This document shows positions 58,640 through 64,000 of a stretch of 64,000 nt of DNA, piece after piece; within the stretch, counting starts at the first letter, position 1, and each line of letters starts with the position of its first letter. The notes under the pieces are model-generated. The model was given only the letters and a program-made list of their open reading frames with translations, had not been told where the DNA came from and ran no database searches. The position numbers were made by a program, and so were the translations under genes. Source of the stretch: Brienomyrus brachyistius (Eukaryota > Chordata > Actinopteri > Osteoglossiformes > Mormyridae); the NCBI RefSeq assembly GCF_023856365.1, contig NC_064535.1, positions 11,614,363-11,678,362 on the forward strand. The letters run 5' to 3'.

Positions 58640-59600
58640 GTTTCATGAGTAACAGCCATGGGAGCTATACAAAGTCAAGCTCAGTTTGGTGGCCAAGCTT
58701 GCTGGACATACGCAGTGGATACTGGCAGGTGGAGCTAGCAGAGGAGGTCAGGGAAATGATGGCATTCACCCTGGAAAAAGGCCTGTGGCACTTCAGGGTC
58801 ATCCTCTGGGTTCAGCAACACTCCCACAACGTTTGCGCAATTGAGAAGCTGCTGGTGGAGATCCCTCAGAATCACTGCACTGTCCACCTGAACTACCTGC
58901 TAGTCCACGCGTCCAGCTTTGACAGTGCAATGGCTAACCTGCATGAAGTCATCATTGCCACCTGCTGTGCCAACCTGCGCTTGGTCGATGAAGTACCTGC
59001 GCCATGCGATATGCGAGTGGGGCATTACCTCTGACCCAGAGAAGGTGGAGGCAGTGAAGTGGCTTTTTCTGCAGGCAGCATCCAAGCTGTGCAGTTTTCT
59101 GGGACGGGACTCTTACTACGAGGGTTTCCTCTGTGGGTTTGTGGACAACGCAGCCCCCCTTCACTTTGGAGTTCCCTCTCACCCAGCTTTTACCTTCATC
59201 CTGGATATTTATCCTAACAACGTTAGCATCGAACTGTCCTTTACAACACCCAGAGTTAAATAGTGGCTTACAGCACTTGGAAAATATGGTTGATTTTACA
59301 GCCACTGCATGAGTCTACCAGAAAAAAAACGACTGCGAGACGAGATGAGAGCTGCTGGTAATGGTTGCCAGACTGTCACAGTTCCGCCCTTGCCTCTATG
59401 GAAGCCAACCTGACCACACCTTGCTAGTCTGGCTCATGAACTTCAGGGAGCCCAACGGCCAGGTAGCAAGATGGCTTGGAGAAACTCCAGTCCTTCCAAT
59501 TGCAGAGCCAGCACCGGGAGGAACAGGTCCCTGGCAACATGGACATACTCCAGCATCTGTGTGGGGGATGACGTGGCCACTGCCAGTGACTAGTCACAGG
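58640..59600 (+). pseudogene. Ty3/Gypsy-type LTR retrotransposon pol fragment (RT-RNase H)
   Basis: Plus-strand frames in three blocks show the usual order of a Gypsy pol region. RT motif A appears as LLDIRSGYWQVEL (about 58698-58735). The region of the catalytic YxDD motif reads VHLNYLLVHASSFD (about 58879-58920), with both Asp replaced. After a frameshift come DPEKVEAVKW and FLGRDSYYEGF (about 59030-59130, RT-RNase H connection), and at 59361-59480 the RNase H end with NFREPNGQVARWL. Premature stops and frameshifts rule out function. No flanking LTRs were found. Confidence 0.88.
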
Positions 59601-59908
59601 TACATCATATAGGATCACCATGTCTTTATTGCTTCAGCCACTTGTTGCGTCCTTTTCAGGACTGCCAACAAAGAGCACTGTTATTACAAATCCTTGTCTG
59701 ACTCCGTGTGCCATGTCTGCAACTGTGGCTGATGAAGAAGAATTCATTTCAAAAAAGGTTCTATAGTCGACTATTCCGCAACATGGCTTTTCCCACCACG
59801 GTTTCAATATATCGTGGGTTTGGCATACAAGGTAATATGGGGAGTGCTGGGTCTTTTTTGTGAAAGCTGCAGATTAAATGCAAAGGTCAACAGAAGACGC
59901 ATAAAACA
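59601..59908. other. No gene recognised
   Basis: Possibly downstream remnant of the retrotransposon; no motif seen. Confidence 0.4.
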
Positions 59909-60750
59909 TTTAACCCTCTGGAGTTGACAGCATCGCCAACGATGCCGTGTATCTTTCTCGTGTAATTCAATTCATAACTCACTGAAATCGAATTGTAGAA
60001 ACATGAAAGGCTGACTAAATCCGTAATCTGTCTTCTTTTCAAAACGTCAATTGTCGGAAGTATTAAAGTTTTTAAAATTAGTTTAAATTGGAAAAAAAAG
60101 TAAACCATGTCACCTTTCTTTGTTTTACCTGCATGGGGGGCGTGTAGTGCCTCCCTCACCTGAAGATCGCTATTTGCATTATACTGTAAATAGCTGCATT
60201 ACCGCATATTCAAATCGTATTCGCATGGTAATTTGATGAACAATGCAACGGTGAAACGCGATCCAGATACATCCTCATCAGCACCATAAAAGGAGGGGGG
60301 TGTGGCCAAGTGTGAATGGCTCATGCATACACATGAAAGCTCTTACATATTCAATGAAAGGAGGCCAGAAATAATGACATGAATTAGGTTTTTCTTATTT
60401 ACTTATCCAACTGAATGTTGCAACTACCCCATTTAGTCATCTTCATGTAGCCAAGATTTTGGTGATCAGATACAACCTTCCACCATTGCCTTCTATGTAC
60501 TTTTGTAAAGTTTCTGCAGGTGTTCCAAACTGCATTTTGCAATGCCTATACTTTAATGTCAAATTACAAGCTTCACATAAATCTGACATATTTACAAAGT
60601 ACATAAAAATAAAGATGAGTGTAATGCCAAAACAAATATATAAGAAATAATTTACTTGCCATGAATTAAGTTTATGATACTGAATGAAATGTGTGACCAT
60701 GCCCCAGTCAGTGAGAGTGTGTTCCTTACCCTTAGACCCCAGAGAGTTAA
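59909..60750. mobile_element. 842-bp TTAA-flanked MITE, piggyBac-like
   Basis: The left end TTAACCCTCTGGAGTTGAC and the reverse complement of the right end, TTAACTCTCTGGGGTCTAAG, are inverted repeats beginning with TTAA, the piggyBac target. CCCT-rich ends are usual for that superfamily. The interior is AT-rich with a GC patch (60130-60305). Internal frames (85 and 90 aa, minus strand) are not transposase-like. Confidence 0.75.
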
Positions 60751-61149
60751 TTAACTCATAAACACATAAAATGTGCTGTTATCATTTTTGTTGTTTGATG
60801 TCCTTGTAATATGCTGTTATCATTTTTGTAACTTTTGTAGTTTGATGTCCTTGTAATGAGTGTTATGTTTCTTATGGTTTTTGTACTCTGTATTCACCTA
60901 CACTTTGTTTTCTCCATCCCACCTTTATTACTATTCTATTTATTACTATTAATGTTTGTTATTGTTAGGATTGTTGTGTTGGTGTCCCCCTCTCCCCCCT
61001 TTTTTAAAAATAAATAAATAAATTACGGTACTAGGACGGGTGAAAGAAAAAAATAAACATAAAATATATCTAGAGTGCTGGTTTGAAGTAGAGCTTGAAG
61101 GAGATGTTTACAGCAGTCTCTCACGTGATACTGGCATCTCATAGTGATC

Positions 61150-61293
61150 TCTCTGTGATTTTTGTATCTTGCATTTCTCACATAGTTTCACTTAGCTTTG
61201 CTTGCCAAGGAAACCAAAAAAATTTCGAGGTTTTTCCAGATCACAGGGGGCCCACACCCCTAACCCCCACAATGCAGAAGGGCCAACTGTACT
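61150..61293. mobile_element. Tigger-like right-end fragment
   Basis: GAGGTTTTTCCAGATCACAG, GGGCCCACACCCCTAACCCC and CAATGCAGAAGGGCCAACTG with TAC end as a Tigger/pogo terminal repeat, matching the right end of the element at 42325-42343. The left part is missing or unrecognised. Confidence 0.6.
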
Positions 61294-62229
61294 AACTTAC
61301 TATGTCAAAATGATTTGTTTTTGTAAAATCTAATGTGGACCAATCTACTGTAATATGCAAACTTTGCAAAGATACTTTTTGTAGAACAGGTGGCAGCACA
61401 CCAAATCATTAGCCACCTGAAATGTTAGGACTCAATAGCAAGCGTGCAGAATGTCTGCCTAAGTGTATATGTGCGAGCACATCATCCTCAGCTGCCGTGT
61501 CCTCCACACGTTCTGAAGTAACCAAACAGAAGCAAACACTTCTTACTCTGACTCAAAAAATTATGTTTGTGTGATAGGTACGGTGAAATACTTATGTCTG
61601 TTGTTCAGAGATTCTTTACAGTGTGGGGCAGAGACATGAACAAAAAGTTGTCCGTGGATGAACTACCAAAAGCATTTGGAATGGCTAATTTTATTCATTA
61701 CTTGGGGAACCATTTTTATTTGAAATGGTTATTTTAAATATTTTGCTTGCAGAAATCTAAGCTCATTAAAGAGGTGTTAAAAATGTTCAGTGCTAATTAT
61801 TGTTAAACTATGAAAATCAGAATTGCCCATGGTTGGCAGGTCAGGCTTAAAAAATGGCAATCAGGATCAGCCATGAAAAATGCAATCAGTGCATCCCTAC
61901 TATTCATACTGTCCATGAAGCCACAGTGCTGGTATATCATAAGCATCACTTACTGATTTCAGTTAACCGAATTTGTGACTGAGAGGGCTAATTACTCTAA
62001 TGACAAATTCAGAACATAATGGAAATATGATTCCTTACCAAACCAAGTTTGGCAAACTTGACTGACAAATCTTATGGAGGCAATTATAGTGCAGTCAATC
62101 AGTGGTAAAACAAGCGTTTGTGTCAATTACACAATAGAGATAAAAGTAGAAATATTATGGTGGGTGTAACTTCACATAAGAGATTTCATTTTTTTTTACC
62201 ATTATGAATATTAGAAGTTTTGCCTGAAG
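61294..62229. other. No gene recognised
   Basis: AT-rich unique sequence. Confidence 0.5.
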
Positions 62230-62230
62230 T

Positions 62231-62390
62231 TCCATCCATCCATCTTCCAACCAGTTATCCTGGTCAGGGTCCCAAGCTGCACAGCGCAAATGCAGGGATA
62301 CCCCCTGGACAGGATGCCAATCCAGAGTAGATTACATACATGCGCACAAGTTCAATCATACACTACAAGCAATTTAGAGTTGTCTGACTG
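62231..62390 (-). mobile_element. L2 tail relic, minus strand
   Basis: TTCCATCCATCCATCTTCCA, GTTATCCTGGTCAGGGTCCC and ACAGGATGCCAATCCAGAGT, ending CAATTTAGAGTTG, follow the reverse complement of an L2-type 3' end. Confidence 0.7.
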
Positions 62391-63039
62391 TCTGCTATTG
62401 AATTGTAGGTGTAAATCCATATGATATGACAAACTCATTCCACACAAACAGGATGAATAGCATTGATTAGTGAAACTTTATTCATCCCTGCGTGCAAATT
62501 TTCATTTCACCTATACCATTTTCCTCTCCATGAGTTACATATACAGTCGAGAGCATGTTTGAGGGTCAGAGTGTATGGTTGGCCAGCACCTAGCACCCCT
62601 CGATCAATGTTTGTAAACTTGACTGCATGGTTAGGTGCTTGATTTTATACATCTGTGGCAATGGGTCTGAATGATACACCTGAATTCAACGATTAAGAAG
62701 TGTGTCCCAATACTTTAGTCCATATAGTGCATTTCACCTGTTTGGCATGCTTACATTTCCTTTCATATATTATTTTATTAGTCATTGTTATCAAATTTTC
62801 ATAGCTATTGTGAAATGGTAGCTACTGCGGCAATTTTATAAAAAAAAAAAAATGAGCAAATCTGCTGTACCTGTCCCTGTCATTTTCGAATTATATACAA
62901 ACCTGCATAAAGTAAACAAGCATGTCTGTCTGAGGCTGATCTGGAATGAAGGCAAACGGTACAACAGAAATAAACTGAAGCGACGTGCACATCTGATATG
63001 ACAAACTAAGGAAATTAACAGCTATGTGACGTGACGGCT
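62391..63039. other. No gene recognised
   Basis: AT-rich unique sequence. Confidence 0.5.
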
Positions 63040-63330
63040 TGAGCACAAAATCAGCTATTTCCAGGTACCTTCTAAAGTGTTACATCACAGACTAATAGCC
63101 TTTACATCCAGGCCCCAATTAATTGCAGGCAGTGAGTTTTATATTAACTACTTTTTTTGTTCCCCTTATCAGTCATATTACACAGTCATTAATTGTTTTC
63201 CTTTCCCCAGTGGAATTCAATCCAGCCACAAAATTATTATAGCCTGAAATTAAAATCTATATTTACATTGTTAAGTAATTGCATGCTGATATTACAGCCC
63301 TTGTTCAAGGTGATAGCAATAACAGACAGC
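63040..63330. other. Repeat-free stretch, candidate conserved non-coding element
   Basis: Unique sequence with many homeodomain-type sites (CCAATTAATTGCAGG, CAGTCATTAATTG, TTAAGTAATTGCATGC, TTTAATTGGC) and no TE words. Among the non-repeat stretches this looks most like a vertebrate developmental enhancer, but that is impression only. Confidence 0.3.
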
Positions 63331-63868
63331 ATATTTAATTGGCTTTCACAAGACGTCCCTGTATAGCAAATGCCTAAAACTTGTATCTCAGATATAGTAT
63401 CTTAGATTAGTTTTGCATTTGACAAGATGCTCATTTTATACAGTATGCTTTAAAAACTTAGTTCTCTTTTTAATGAAGTAAACATCTCCAGGGTAAATTA
63501 TGGTGGATGTACTTTGTAGGTAGAACATGTCTTTTGTCAACTCAAGGTAGCCCCCCATGACGAGAAAATTGCAGCAGTAATGTGTTTTCATTTATGCCAA
63601 AATGTAGATTTCACAAAACTCCAGTACTATGCACATTTCACAATGGTCCACAAATCATTGTTTAAAATGATTTTTGCAATTAAAAATAAAAAATGTGCAC
63701 ATAAGTCTCGCACTTAAGTACCTCCTATTGGCGGACCTGCGTGTGTATCCATGTGACAGGCTACACATTTTTATTTCTTATCAAAATACACTAATAATTT
63801 CATTTGGGTGCTCATGATTTTTAGCAATAATTTCCAGAATAAGTGTAGAATCAGCACATTAATTCCAG

Positions 63869-63869
63869 C

Positions 63870-63900
<31 letters not shown>

Positions 63901-63901
63901 T
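63869..63901. repeat. (AAT)n microsatellite
   Basis: Eleven trinucleotide units. Confidence 0.95.
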
Positions 63902-64000
63902 AGTGAGAACATCTGTAAAATATTGAAATATTGTGAATAAATAATTATATGGCATCTTGCAGTGGGAATTATGCATTGCTCTGTATATGATCAACTCTGG

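Overview
The window is eukaryotic, almost certainly from a ray-finned fish and probably a teleost. The main evidence is its repeats: many tRNA-headed, L2-tailed SINEs ending in (ATGG)n, Tc1/mariner and Tigger-like relics, TTAA-flanked and hAT-like MITEs, non-LTR and Ty3/Gypsy relics, and fish-type dispersed repeats. These are family recognitions made by eye, with no database search. I could not support any intact cellular protein-coding gene. The longest open frames (170, 159, 127 aa) have no recognisable domains and are about what chance gives in 64 kb of AT-rich DNA. The window reads as intergenic or intronic sequence.

Layout. 1-5 kb: three SINE copies and a LINE 3' relic. 5-9.8 kb: AT-rich, simple repeats, one candidate conserved non-coding stretch. 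9.8-10.3 kb: a TTAA-flanked MITE carrying a 17/34-bp minisatellite rich in CCAAT boxes. 11-19.4 kb: a palindromic MITE, a complete SINE with a perfect 11-bp target-site duplication, a Tigger-like MITE and older SINE/LINE relics. 20-24 kb: a 548-bp internally deleted Tc1-like element and a frameshifted LINE reverse-transcriptase fragment. 25.8-35.2 kb: the outstanding feature, ten near-identical 782-bp tandem units (26101-34064) plus a diverged partial eleventh. The array is bounded on both sides by the same 30/31-bp minisatellite and is interrupted by two insertions.

Each 782-bp unit contains a sequence clearly related to an intron-bearing tRNA-Leu(CAA) gene. It has perfect A-box and B-box matches (internal RNA polymerase III promoter) and a downstream T-run, but its acceptor stem does not pair. 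The array is therefore best read as a tRNA-pseudogene-bearing satellite that may still be transcribed by Pol III. 

35-64 kb: further SINE and L2 relics, a MITE with GGTAACACA ends, a Tc1-like relic, a Tigger-like element with a SINE inside it, a solo LTR with a 5-bp target duplication, a decayed Ty3/Gypsy pol fragment, an 842-bp TTAA-flanked MITE, and several repeat-free, homeodomain-motif-rich stretches that could be conserved regulatory elements. No CRISPR array, operon or prokaryotic gene is present.
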